From Unio delphinus (lineage: Eukaryota > Mollusca > Bivalvia > Unionida > Unionidae): DNA of 64,000 bases. The position numbers were made by a program, and so were the translations under genes. Of the stretch, positions 16,476 to 26,889 are shown one piece after another; positions within the stretch are counted from its first letter, which is position 1, and each line of letters begins with the position of its first letter. Location of the stretch: the NCBI GenBank assembly GCA_029339505.1, contig JAQISU010000022.1, positions 12,354,001 to 12,418,000 of the forward strand. The letters run 5' to 3'. The notes beneath the pieces are model-generated. The model saw only the letters and a list, made by a program, of their open reading frames with translations. It did not search any database and was not told the DNA's origin.

Positions 16476-16697
16476 AAAAAACAACGAGAATTTGATATTG
16501 ATGCTGAATTAATAATCACTTTGAAGAAACAACAGAATAATCACTGCGCGAGTTGCAATTGTATAATGCGTTGGCAGTATTCGGATAAGGATCCTCGCCA
16601 ATTCACCGTATACAGAAAAAATAACAATCTCGGTCATGTCAGAAATAATGTGATGTTGACTTGTCTTGAGTGCAATAGACGCAACGGTGCTAGTTAA
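16476..16697 (+). pseudogene. HNH/zinc domain, C-terminal continuation of the polymerase-helicase frame
   Basis: 74 codons in the same frame after the TAA at 16473, ending TAA 16695-16697. It shows CASC, then a W-Y-DP-QFTV stretch, GHVRNNVML, and CLECNRR: the paired CxxC and GH..N layout of zinc-containing HNH endonuclease domains. There is no ATG before the domain core, so it is best read as the original C-terminus of the polymerase-helicase protein. Its stop overlaps the convergent integrase stop by a few bases, the tight packing expected for a true gene end. The usual catalytic Asp before Arg is Tyr here (TVYRKNN), so nuclease activity is doubtful. Confidence 0.7.
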
Positions 16698-17634
16698 GAC
16701 CATGCGGTGGCAATTGAGTATCCTCGGGAATCACTTGTAGTTGTTGTCGAGTAAAACCCCGCTGAGGGGCAGTTGAATCCAGTTTATAGACTGGAGGTCT
16801 ACCAGTTGATCGTGTTATACTAGATATCTTATGCGTAGTGACGCTCCAAATAGGATCAGTAGCCCTTTTTCTACCCCCTTCAAGCTCTCCTGGTTCGTAT
16901 AAGTACCTCACAATGACACTACTACCAAGAATTGGTTCTTTGAAATCTTTTTGTGGTTGTACGGGTATTGACTTCTTTTTAATCGCGTTGATAGGTTTCA
17001 TGTTGATTGTTCTAGTAATCTCGTTATTCAGTGCAGTAATCACAGATGGTAATCTTTTAACCCATTCACTGGATCGCTTTTCTTGAATGAATTCTTTTGC
17101 GTATTGATATCCAAATAACCGCTCAGCAATCGTCCGATTAAATCGTTCTACAATGGCCTGATCGCGATGTAGCGCAGTATGCCCTCGTCGTATGGTGACA
17201 TTATGATGTTTCATTGTAGATAACACTGCACCCTGAAATTCCTTGCCAGGATCAACCTGCAATAGATTTGGCCAGTGCAGAGGACCTCGTCGATAAATCC
17301 TTTCAAATGCAGAAGCAACTTCAGTGGCTGATTTTGTTTTTAACGGTTCTGCTTCTTTGTATCGACTTGCAATATCAACTACGGTTAACGCATATTTGTA
17401 ACCACGATCATGTGGCAGAAATAATATATCAGCCTGATGAACTTCATTAGGAGCGGTCACATCAAAATGCGAGAATTGAATTTGTTTAGGCGGTGGTAGA
17501 TAAATTTGCCATAGTGCCTGTTTGGATAACCAATTAGCCGCAGTGGTTTTTTTCACTTTTGCAGCACTAGCGAGTTTATGGACTGCTGATTTACCCCTCC
17601 AGTATCCTCTTGGGGAATAATAAATTGATTCCAT
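16690..17634 (-). CDS. Retroviral-type (rve) DDE integrase
   Basis: 314 residues from the ATG at 17634 (MESIYYSPRGYWRG). A further ATG at 17652 would add six residues. The catalytic triad is visible as Asp69 (QADILFLP), Asp128 (QVDPGKEF) and Glu163 (IVERFNRT), with a D-35-E spacing typical of the rve fold. The C-terminal part (GSSVIVRYLYEPGELEGG, WSVTTHKI, PPVYKLD, RGFTRQQLQV) resembles the SH3-like or chromo-type DNA-binding end of Polinton integrases. It would join the TIR ends to target DNA, making the AAACT duplication. It converges with the polymerase frame and its start lies just after the stop of the upstream PLA2 gene. Intact. Confidence 0.93.
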   Translation of the reverse strand: MESIYYSPRGYWRGKSAVHKLASAAKVKKTTAANWLSKQALWQIYLPPPKQIQFSHFDVTAPNEVHQADILFLPHDRGYKYALTVVDIASRYKEAEPLKTKSATEVASAFERIYRRGPLHWPNLLQVDPGKEFQGAVLSTMKHHNVTIRRGHTALHRDQAIVERFNRTIAERLFGYQYAKEFIQEKRSSEWVKRLPSVITALNNEITRTINMKPINAIKKKSIPVQPQKDFKEPILGSSVIVRYLYEPGELEGGRKRATDPIWSVTTHKISSITRSTGRPPVYKLDSTAPQRGFTRQQLQVIPEDTQLPPHGLN

Positions 17635-17638
17635 ATTA

Positions 17639-18157
17639 TTAATTACCAGCACCTAACATCAATTTACTTTTCATAGCGGATTTTATCAAAAATGAAGACA
17701 ATTTTTCTTTGAAGGATTTATCAGGAATAGCATTTAACGCATGAATTAATTTCACATCCGCGAGATGCCTGTGTTGCAGATTGCTACTTTTATAAGCAAC
17801 ATCATGACGGTGACAGGCCTTATCAATGGCGTTTATTGGTTCTTCACCGGGGTTGGGTTGATTTTGATTATTGAGTCTGATATCAAGTCTGGTTCCCGGT
17901 CCACAGTAACTATATCCTGGGAGGTGCTTTTCTCCGGGGTACTTTGCCCATGGGGTTCCAGGGAGCTTTGCCAATTTGGCTGCGATATCACCTCCTCGTT
18001 TTTTTTTTAAATCAGATCTCATAGACACAAATCTAAATTTCTTTGTACCACATTGCACGCATTTACCAGAAAGCGCTGATCGGATATTTTTAGTTGTAAC
18101 CGTCGTCACATCATCTGTGCCAGTACGCGTTTTACACTTCACACAATATAGATCCAT
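17639..18157 (-). CDS. Zinc-ribbon plus phospholipase A2-like protein
   Basis: 172 residues. The N-terminal zinc ribbon has Cys5-x2-Cys8 and Cys33-x2-Cys36 (MDLYCVKCKT), as in small DUF5679-like ribbons. A basic linker (KKKRGG) follows. Residues ~70-145 show the calcium loop YCGPGT (84-89) and the catalytic CHRHDVAY block with His118/Asp119, the signature of the parvovirus-capsid-type phospholipase A2. In parvoviruses this domain helps the particle breach endosomal membranes, and a similar virion role is inferred here. The gene is divergent from the ATPase gene, with 5 bp between start codons, and just upstream of the integrase. Intact, with all key residues seen. Confidence 0.83.
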   Translation of the reverse strand: MDLYCVKCKTRTGTDDVTTVTTKNIRSALSGKCVQCGTKKFRFVSMRSDLKKKRGGDIAAKLAKLPGTPWAKYPGEKHLPGYSYCGPGTRLDIRLNNQNQPNPGEEPINAIDKACHRHDVAYKSSNLQHRHLADVKLIHALNAIPDKSFKEKLSSFLIKSAMKSKLMLGAGN

Positions 18158-18162
18158 AATTT

Positions 18163-18834
18163 ATGTATAGAAATATGGATATAATTGATTTTTCAGCGAC
18201 TAAAACAAGAGAACCAATTAAGCATCATGCAGCGCTACCAAACTCTATCCGGATGATTATAATCGGGCCATCTGGATCCGGTAAAACGCAATTGTTGCTC
18301 AATTTAATAATGAGATGGATGAAGTGGGATAAGTTGTATTTAATTGCCCCTAGCGTAGATGATCAACGATGTTATGAAGTGCTAAAAGATTTTAACGAGA
18401 ATGCATCAGAAATTAAGGGTGAGAACGCCATTGATTTTATAACCGATATCGATGAAGCACCGAGTATTGATGATATTGATGGAGATATTAACAATTTAGT
18501 CGTATACGACGATATAATGTTGGATAAACAAAAAAATCCTGCTAGAATATTTTCCCGTGGGCGTCACAAAAACACTGACGTGATATATGTCACTCAACGC
18601 TACACTCAGGTTCCAAAAGTCATCAGAGATAACTGCAATATTCTTTCTGTATTCAACGGAGTTGATACTCATACTCTTAGAAATATTTGGCAGACATGGT
18701 GCTCTGATATGGACTTCAATCAATTTCGAGATTTCTTTAGTCATGCTCAGTCGACTCCGCACGGATTCGCAACAATAAATCTACATGATCCTCGGACACG
18801 ATATCGTATCGGACTTGATCAAATATTCGGTTAA
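18163..18834 (+). CDS. A32-like genome-packaging ATPase (FtsK/HerA type)
   Basis: 223 residues, or 219 from the second ATG at 18175 (MDIIDFSATK). Walker A is GPSGSGKT (35-42) and Walker B is LVVYDDIM (112-119). The downstream block FSRGRHKNTDVIYVTQR (130-146) contains the sensor or arginine-finger-like region typical of poxvirus A32/Polinton packaging ATPases. It would pump element DNA into capsids. It is the last gene before the right TIR and is transcribed away from the PLA2 gene. The two starts are 5 bp apart, so expression must share an overlapping promoter. Intact. Confidence 0.93.
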   Translation: MYRNMDIIDFSATKTREPIKHHAALPNSIRMIIIGPSGSGKTQLLLNLIMRWMKWDKLYLIAPSVDDQRCYEVLKDFNENASEIKGENAIDFITDIDEAPSIDDIDGDINNLVVYDDIMLDKQKNPARIFSRGRHKNTDVIYVTQRYTQVPKVIRDNCNILSVFNGVDTHTLRNIWQTWCSDMDFNQFRDFFSHAQSTPHGFATINLHDPRTRYRIGLDQIFG

Positions 18835-18850
18835 AATCGTAAAAGAATTA

Positions 18851-19088
18851 TTAACCCAGAACTGAAAATTTTAGCAGCAGAGAGGGTGGATGACCACATC
18901 GTTGCGAGCAAAATCGTAAAATCTCCATTTTTGCAAAAACGGAGACTATATTTTTGGTTAAATGAGATTTGTTGGAAACCTGATATTTTGTTCGAAAACG
19001 TTATCTATAGGCCATATTTTGTTCGAAAACGTGATCTGGAAGCCTTATTTTTGCTTGAAATCGTGGTCTGTTCACCCTCTCTGCTGCT
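18851..19088. repeat. Right terminal inverted repeat (238 bp)
   Basis: Inverted copy of 3990-4227. It carries the 16-bp end motif at both its inner (18873-18888) and outer (19073-19088) edges. An open frame spans it in each TIR, but only as a result of the repeat's composition. Confidence 0.95.
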
Positions 19089-19093
19089 AAACT
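19089..19093. repeat. Right target-site duplication (AAACT)
   Basis: Matches 3985-3989 directly outside the left TIR. Confidence 0.85.
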
Positions 19094-19224
19094 ACATGGT
19101 TCGTCATCAGACACAGATGGTGTTTTGGTACATTTGTTATGATATTTTTAGAAATTTCCTTGAACCACAAAGGGGATAGTTTTCAAGTGCCACGGAAATA
19201 CAGTCGATACAATTACCTATGACT

Positions 19225-19330
19225 GACCCGTGATTAATTGATTGATTGAATGTTAACGGCGCACAAGAACTCTTAGGCTATTTAGCGCCATACAATCCGT
19301 TTTATGTATAAACGTTTATAAAAGGTAAAC
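19225..19330 (-). mobile_element. 3' end fragment of a non-LTR retrotransposon
   Basis: Contains TAGGCTATTTAGCGCCATAC, which also occurs (inverted) at the 3' end of the LINE fragment at 40.9 kb. It ends in an ATTG-repeat tail on the opposite strand. This identifies it as the 3' untranslated end of the same or a related LINE in minus orientation. Confidence 0.55.
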
Positions 19331-20183
19331 GTTTTAATACTGACCCGTGTAGTCACCATCTGCTGAGGTAGGTAAAACTACTTCCTGATTCACCCGTAAA
19401 GAAAGTAAAAATGGTACCAATGTCACAAAAAAGTATATCGACTAAAAAACCTTAACGGGCACAATACATCACATCAAAATCATTAATAGCATCCCCTGAA
19501 ACACATGCATCATTGGTCAAGTTAGGCCCATACAGTGTGCGTACACACTTGAACCCATTCTGAACAAACCCTCGTTTTGCACATGAACAGTGGATCACTA
19601 TGCCCTCCAATGCCGCTACAAAACTGCGGTGGTCAACACAGGGGTAAATGTCACTCTCATTAAACAAAATACCGTAACTGCCCGGACCCACACCATACCA
19701 AAGCAGAATAATGTCCCTATACAACTAAAGAAAGGCTGATCATTGATCATATGAACACCCAACAACTGACATATTTTGCAGCAAAAGATACAGTGAACAA
19801 AACAAAACAAAACCACTACTCAAACATCCTGAGGCTAGCAAAACAGCTAATCACCCAAATCAAACTAAGTCAAACAGAAGTACCACCCCCACCCCCAAAT
19901 CCAAACATCCACACAAAACAAAATCCTAACTAGCTAAAAGACAACAAGCACCAAAACGTACCTGACAAAGGGACAACCAAAAAGGAATTAACATTACAGT
20001 CACTCCGGTAATAACAATACTGTAGCAATAATATAAACATCACTAAATACTATAACGTCCAAGTACTTCAAATCTATACTTACAATTAGTCTCCTGACCA
20101 CCAATATATCAGACAATTCCAATACCAACAACTAAGAGAGAACTTATAACCTGGTAATGGAATCGTAGGTGATTAATTAAAAC
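19331..20183. other. Retrotransposon-derived or intergenic DNA
   Basis: No intact gene. From about 19750 the plus strand is purine/C-rich with proline-rich coding potential and leads straight into the endonuclease fragment, so it may be the decayed ORF1 side of that LINE. Confidence 0.4.
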
Positions 20184-20830
20184 TTGCCAGAACTATTATT
20201 TAAAATTCACAAGAAAATCAACAAACACGATATGATGTGCCTCCAAGAAACAGAGAAATCAGAAGACCTAAAACGCTTACCTACGATCCTGGGGTACTCA
20301 CCAGGCATATTCAAACACCGTATTAATGAACAGAAAGGAGCATGCCTGACAATATTTTTAAAAGAAACTTTAAAATATTCAGAAACTCTACCAGCTCAGA
20401 TTGCCAAAGATTCTAGCAACACCCTTGAAATACAATGAATCCCAAAAAGTACTGGCACTACTTCTATTCAAATTGCAAACATAAATGACCCAGGAGGGAA
20501 CAATCACAAAGTAAACTTAACCACCTACCACAATATCACAAAAATACATCAAAGAACCTAATCATCTGTAGTGACTTCAATGCACACAATGAATTATGGA
20601 GAGAGAATATGAATGAAAAAGAGGAAAGCTGGTCAGAGAATAGATACCTAAATGTAAACTAGTCATCCTCAATAACGGATCAACAACCAGATTAGATAAT
20701 GAGAATGGTTCCCACTCAGCCATTGAGCTAATCATATGCACCCCTAAACATGCACAAAAGACTACCTGGTGTGTAGACCAAGAGAATACAGTAGGTAGTG
20801 ACACCTTCCCTATCATCATTCCCATTTTGA
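20184..20830 (+). pseudogene. LINE endonuclease fragment
   Basis: The first ~85 codons contain a CLQET block like the start of the APE-type endonuclease domain of non-LTR retrotransposons. After frameshifts, an SDFNAHN block near 20570 matches the downstream endonuclease motif. Frames are broken and no reverse transcriptase follows, so this is a dead 5' fragment. Clade (Jockey/CR1-like) is a guess. Confidence 0.65.
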
Positions 20831-22284
20831 TAGCATATTTGTGGTGTGTTTTCTCTCACTTTTGTGTGTGAATAGTATATTCTGTGTGTGGGGAGTCTCC
20901 TTCCCGTGTGTGGACAGTAAATTTTGTGGTTTTTTTTATTCTCCTTCTCGTGTGTGGATAGTAGAATTTGTTTTTTTTTTATAGCGTATAATAGTTTGTC
21001 CCATCCATCTGTGTGGATAGTAGATAACACATGAAGTGAGTGTAATGGATGTTTTCTTTCACGTCCAGCTTGACACATATAAAGTCAAAGTGTTCGTCTT
21101 TCGCGCAATTCAACATCGAATAAACGAAGTTGGCAATATATCTGTTTAACAAACTAAACGTCAGTTAGTACTGGATGGTGGATGTAGCGTATGCTGCAGA
21201 TCAATGAAAATACCGAGGTAGAAATGACTTTGTCAACAGTCTGAAAGTAGCCATGGATCACTTGATAGGAATGAATGAGGAAGAAGTGGATATCTTAAGA
21301 GGCTTCATAGAAAGAAAATATGTCAGAGTGGAGACGTTGAAGGAGGCACATGATGATGTGGTCCAAGTCAGGTGTTTTTTAGAAGAAATATTCAATTTCA
21401 CAGAGGGCTCAATTGTGATGTGCGGGTTCAGCGATCAGAAAGGTACTGAACGAGGAAGTGAAGAAGATAAAATATAACTGGGCAAATGAGAGAAAGCAAA
21501 CAAGAAATAGCCTCAGACAACAGAAAGAAAAAGAGGAGTATGAAAAACTGAACAAAAACTTGATGAAGGTACAAGAAAACTTTAGATTAATGGGACATCC
21601 TGAAAGGTTGCCAGGTGACGAAAAGAAAAATGAAATCATTGAAAAAGTGAGGAAATGGTGGAAAAACAGGATCAATTAGAAGAACCCAAAGAACCTTTTC
21701 AGGCCCATTCATATTCCTCTAACAGATATGCTTTCCTGCCTTAAAATATGTATGTATCTATGTCTACCTCTCTATAATGTGTCTATCTGTCACTAATGTC
21801 ACACCCCATGCAAGGCAGTCCCTGACGTTTCGCCCAATTCATGTTAGTCCCTTGTAACATTGTACCCAATCTTCAATACCATGGTGTCATCTCACCTGTT
21901 CCGTTCCTATTGTTCCTATACAACCCTATGAGGCTATATAGGAGCAACATTTCCCATGTTCAATACCTATTGTGTCTAGCCTTGACAAGGGTGATTAAGA
22001 TCTTGTCCCTAGCCTTGCCCAGGTGGTGTTTCCTATTTGTCACTACGGTGCCACACAATTCGACGGATACTACATCACCATTGGACATCCTTTAGAATCT
22101 ATAACAGCCATAGCTGAACGAAACACGTCATGTTACAAAACTAATGTTCAGGTTGGAATGAAACTGGGCTCTGCAGCAGAAGTATTGCTTGGTGTTGCCG
22201 TTTTTCGTAGAAAAATGATTATGGCAGCAACCAGGTGCAAATAAAGTGCATTGAAGGAGAATGCTGAAGAACGTGAAACTCGGT
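20831..22284. other. Intergenic DNA with two short unknown frames
   Basis: Plus-strand frames at 21253-21477 and 21458-21679 encode charged, helical peptides that overlap by a frame change and may be one decayed gene. I do not recognise them. At 20.85-21.0 kb GTGTGTGG-type repeats occur. Nothing else is supported. Confidence 0.35.
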
Positions 22285-22575
22285 GTTATTTTTGGATTTT
22301 TAACGTAGATTTAACAATTTTTCAGTCATACTGCTATAATCAAAGCAGTGTGGCAGTTTATAGTGACGTCTAGCACTGGGTCATAATGCCGCAGACATGT
22401 AACATTATCCCTATACCAGGCCAGCCAGTCATAATACTAACCTCTTACTGCTGAGCGCCATGCAAGGCAACTGTTAGAACCATTTGTATACGTCTTTGGT
22501 AGGACTCTACAAAGGGTCGAACCCACGACCTCTCGCATCTGAGACGGACACTCTAACCACTTGGCCACCAGAGCA
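22285..22575 (-). mobile_element. tRNA-derived SINE
   Basis: On the minus strand it starts with a tRNA-like head (A-box TGGCCAAGTGGTTAGAGTG, B-box-like GTCGTGGGTTCGACCC) and continues into a body shared with the copy at 49.9-50.3 kb (AGCACTGGGTCAT, ATGCCGCAGACATGTA). It is a Pol III-type SINE and not a tRNA gene, because the head does not fold cleanly and the shared body follows. Confidence 0.8.
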
Positions 22576-23349
22576 TTCATCAAATGAAATAAACAAAAGG
22601 AATGTGTTTAAAGATCTCACTAACTTAAAGACTTGTTTGGTAAAAGCCGTTTTGTGACGTAGATACATAGATCTTCATGAGGATTATGATGAGAATCGTC
22701 GTGAAATCAACAAGAACATGTTAATTAAACAGATGCATAATTGAAATGTAGATTCGACTTATTGGTATCAAAATAATTACGACTCAGGCAGACTTGCAAG
22801 AAAGCAACGTCATCTTCAACTTGCAAGCGAAGCATTAAGGTCTGGACAATCATTTGTTTCTTGGAACATGAAAGGTTATTGAGTAGAATTTGTCAGATGG
22901 AGACAAATATGAATTGTAGCATTTTTGCGTATCCCTTATCGATCTGGCAAACGACAGACTTCTTTCTGCTCGTCTGGAAACGAAGGAAGTGACGGGGGAT
23001 TGATTAATTATATTGATTATGAATGTTTGATAAGATATCGGGATTATCACTTATATATATCACTTATATATCGTTAGTCAAAAGACATCAAGATGACCAA
23101 GTAAAACGTTCCATTATTGTACCTAAAGTCGATTGTATGACATAGTGCCTTCTTTTTATCTGTCCCATGGGGCGGTGAGTCAAACGCCCTAGCCCTCACT
23201 TGGCGAAATATCACCTCTAATGGTCGGTAAACAGAAGAATCCTCTCCCACCTCCTCCACAAATTTGATGTAACGCAAATGAAGACTACATATTTATTTGT
23301 ATTATCTGGAATAATCCTTTGCAAATATTCATCGACCTTGTTATTCAAT
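22576..23349. other. Gene-free
   Basis: Nothing recognisable apart from short AT-rich stretches. The last ~60 bases match the intergenic DNA downstream of the HSPA12-like last exon at 47.0 kb. Confidence 0.4.
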
Positions 23350-24147
23350 CATATTTAATCTTGTAGTGTAAAAAGTTTTGCTTGATTGCTCACGTGCGCC
23401 AAGCTTCAATTCGGTCATTCCAAACTGGAACGTAATATACACCTAATGTTGATCCTTACTCGGATTTAGAATCTTGACATTCAAGCCCCTAGTAATATGC
23501 ACCCTGGATCAGTGGTGAACCGTAGAGTCTTTTCCTTGATGTAGTATACATCCAGTTGTATTTCATTTTGGAAATGATTCATAGTTGTGTATGTATTTTC
23601 AACGGAGAATCCACTCTTAACTTTCGAGTCTGCTGATAAGATAATACCGAAAACATCATTACATCTTAATCCCGTGTCAGACATAAAACTTTTTCTCCTC
23701 TGGATGGATTCCCTCCATGAAAATCGGAGTGGTTTTAACACCATATGTAAAGCAAAGAACTTGGGATTCGATGATCTGAGGTAGTCTACCAAACAGAACC
23801 GCTCCTTTTGCAATGGCAATTTCAGCATCCTTTGGAATGATGACTTTTATTACATGTTTATCATCAAATGCTCCAAGTATGACATGTTGTACAAATGGGG
23901 ACTCAGAGAAACCCCCTACCATGAGTATATGGGATATGCTCTTCACTGGACCTTTCTCAAGTATGATTTTCATATGGTCGACAATTTGGTCTGTTGCTTG
24001 TCGAAAAAGTTTCTCAAGTAGTTTCGCCGTTATCACCAGTTTGCTTTCAAGCAGATACATTTCTTTGCTGTGGACAGACTCCTCCAAATACTTCATGAAG
24101 CCGTGTTTTAAGGTCTCTTTGCACTTTTTATCTAGCGTCGGTGGAAG
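23350..24147 (-). pseudogene. HSPA12-like terminal exon, broken
   Basis: Matches the last exon of the HSPA12-like gene at 47.0-47.8 kb: LVITAKLLEKLFRQATDQIVDHM, MVGGFSESPFVQ (the nucleotide-binding-domain signature of Hsp70-family proteins), IPKDAEIAIAKGAV and the C-terminal FTTDPGCILLG. A preserved splice acceptor (TTGTAG) lies just beyond 24147. A one-base difference near 23690 changes the frame, so the fragment is dead. Its intron sequence is also related to 33.7 and 47.9 kb. No companion exons lie near it, so it is a partial duplicate or belongs with the broken exons at 33.5-38 kb. Confidence 0.75.
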
Positions 24148-26889
24148 CTACAATACAAAACAAACAAACTGCTAAGTTGGCACACATCGTAGATAACGTT
24201 TTATGATGCCATTTTGTTCATAAATGAATATGTTGAAAATAAACCAGTGCTTAAGATGTATGTACTAATCTTTGCGGCTCCTGACTCTCAATTAATGCCT
24301 AAGAGTCTTAAACAGCCTGCATTTCGTCCAAAGTATATTTCAAATGAAACGGCACAATTGTACATACGTTATGATTCTAGCGAATATATATAGAAGAAAT
24401 ATATTTCAAAGTACGAACATTCATTCCATTATGTTTTCTTACATTCTTTATTCATGTAACGAGCTTCAACCCGGAATATGCTCTAACTAGTGACGTTTTC
24501 GGACTGTGCAGTAGCAAGCCATTACGAATGGGTTTTTTAATATACAGTATCGTTCACCAATAAATTAATTTATAAGATGGGAATATCGTTTTAGGTATCG
24601 ACCTTTACTGAGAAGGACGAATTTCACAGACAAATTATGATTTACAATACTAATTGTAAAACGCAGATGCATGTGACACCACTCATTGCAAACAGAGTGA
24701 TGATGCGCCCTGCATATCAGTAAATGGACATATTAGAAAAGTAGATTCTGAATGTAACTTTAGAAATGTGAGAACGAAGTTATCATTATTGTGTACATAT
24801 TTTAGTAAAACACGTATGACAATCATTTTAACATATGTAAACTATAAGCTATCTGAATGACACACACAGGATTATTATCGACTATACAAAGACAAATCTC
24901 AACGTAGATATACAGTTGTCGATGTCACTACTTCTGCAATTAGTGTGACTCTAAATTACACTCTTATAAACGGACACGTTAAGGAGCATAACATTTAAAA
25001 TTTAAAATTTAAAAACACTATAAAATTATTTGAACGCATTTAGAGACGTTGTAAATATTCAAGTTCAACGCAAATAACAACGGCAACATAAATGGCATAA
25101 TTTGTTCAATGAATTGTATCTGAATGCTATAAAAGATTACTTACTTTGACAATGTAGGCGTGGCCTGACCTTGACAACTACGAACACGTTATAAGACTGC
25201 CTTTTCCACGATTTATGCCATCAGTATTGCAACTATTTCCATCGAAGGTTATCAATCTCAGCACTTAAAAAGTTTGTAGATTAATAATTGATCTTACAAG
25301 AACCGTTTCCACCAAAGAGTACACTGCCTAGGAATTTTGTACTACATTCATGATTATCTTAGTCAATCCATTTACTGGAGTTCAATCATCTGCAGAGTCT
25401 TTGTGGCAAACATTTTTAATAATGCACGCAAATACGTGACAAAATTATATCTCTGCACGACAAAACTCATGGTGTTAAACCTGATAAGAGCAGGCATGAA
25501 TACAACATATTTACCCATGTGTGAAGAAGACATTTGTTGCACTTTATCAACTGTACATTCTTAGCAACAGATGTGTAGAGCTAGACGGCGAAACCAACAG
25601 ATTTACGACGGAAAGAATGTATGTGACTTGAGAAGTCTTGGCATCGACATATGGAAACAAAAGACAACTGATTATGCCAATAACGTTTTATGTGACAAAC
25701 AAAAAAAAAAATAAACTTCGTTTTTTTTATAAAAAAAACCCACTTGAATATAACTAGCATTGAAAGGACAAATACGAACAAGCTCCCTAAAAAGTGATCC
25801 CTACCTAAGGAAACATACAAAGCCAATTTTAACCTGTGAGATGAAGGAGCGACATCAGATGACACTGCATGACTGGGATGTACTGTGAGTCAATTAAACA
25901 TATAATTTCAACAATCATTCTGAGGAAACGTCTGGAAATTATCATGAGGTAAAATTCCAAACTGGGGTAATGGGGACTTTGGATAGAGTATGTACCTTTT
26001 GTTGTATGCCAGTTGCATACTCTGAGTGGATGGACGGACCTGCCATCATCTATCTCCCAAAACTCTGTCTCCAACAAGGAATCATTCCCGGCATACCTCG
26101 GACGAAACGACGTTGAGGGTCTGATTTCAACACTACATCACCAGGCGTATGAATTTCTACAGGGAAGTCACCAGCTAGGACGGAAGGTCTCTACAGATCA
26201 ATGGGCAATCTTTCGGGACCATCGCGCATCATATATAATAGTGGATGCGGCTGTGGCCAATCAGATATGGTTCTCTATAGCAATAGGAAGATCTTTTCAG
26301 TCTTGATTGGCCATCTGCCTAGGAGAGGGAAACTCTGATATATACCCTACGGCCTGCGGACCTCGCTGTCATCATCCTGGCTTAATGGGCCATGGCAGAA
26401 TACTCCCAGGAGGAGTCAGTTTGCGCAGACTACACTCCACTTAAAATTTCCATTACGTAGGCATTAATGAACTGGCTACTGTTTACAGTTTGCGTTCGTC
26501 TCTCGGCCGGTGATGAAAGATGTCACTGGAAGCTGCAGACCCATTTATCCATGTAGGTGACTCATGACTTCGTCCGTCTTGTGTTGATTTGGATACTACA
26601 CCATCACCCGGGAGCAGCCTTAATGACCAAGCAACCTTATCTAGGGACAGCACTGCTTGCTCCACATCAAGAGAAACCTATAAAAGGTGGCCTAACCAAT
26701 GCTCGTCTCCTTATACTCAGTTGGCCTTCCAATACGGTTGAAACATAACGGATAAACAAGGCATGACTCACCTGCCTTACTTCGTCGGAAAAATCCGTCT
26801 TTCAGAGGAGGGAAATCTGAGAGAACTCGATGCTGAATACACCCAGTACAGGTCAAGAAAACCGAAGACTGAGATACGACTTTAATGAG
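24148..26889. other. Gene-free, AT-rich
   Basis: The first ~300 bp are HSPA12-like intron shared with 33.7 and 47.9 kb. The remainder has only short unsupported frames. The last few hundred bases may be the decayed 5' part of the LINE that follows. Confidence 0.4.

Larger units (their letters stand above)
3990..19088. mobile_element. Polinton/adintovirus-like DNA element, 15.1 kb
   Basis: Boundaries are set by 238-bp near-identical TIRs flanked by AAACT. Inside are the hallmark genes of the Polinton/Maverick-adintovirus group: B-family polymerase, DDE integrase, adenain-like protease, double-jelly-roll-type major capsid protein and A32-like packaging ATPase. Additional genes encode an HNH endonuclease with NUMOD segments, two zinc-binding proteins and a phospholipase A2 domain. 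Nearly all structural genes lie on the minus strand. The polymerase-helicase and ATPase genes lie on the plus strand. The high TIR identity suggests recent arrival, yet several genes carry stops or frameshifts, so this copy is probably not autonomous. Its length is within the 15-20 kb usual for Polintons. Family placement follows from gene content. The exact clade is not determined. Confidence 0.93.

Noticed and set aside
10203..16697. A genetic code in which TAA means glutamine
   Set aside because: Several element genes end at TAA in sensible places (4258, 6273 and 10203), other genes use TGA and TAG, and the relic has CAA at one of the sites. Mutation or local readthrough is more economical.
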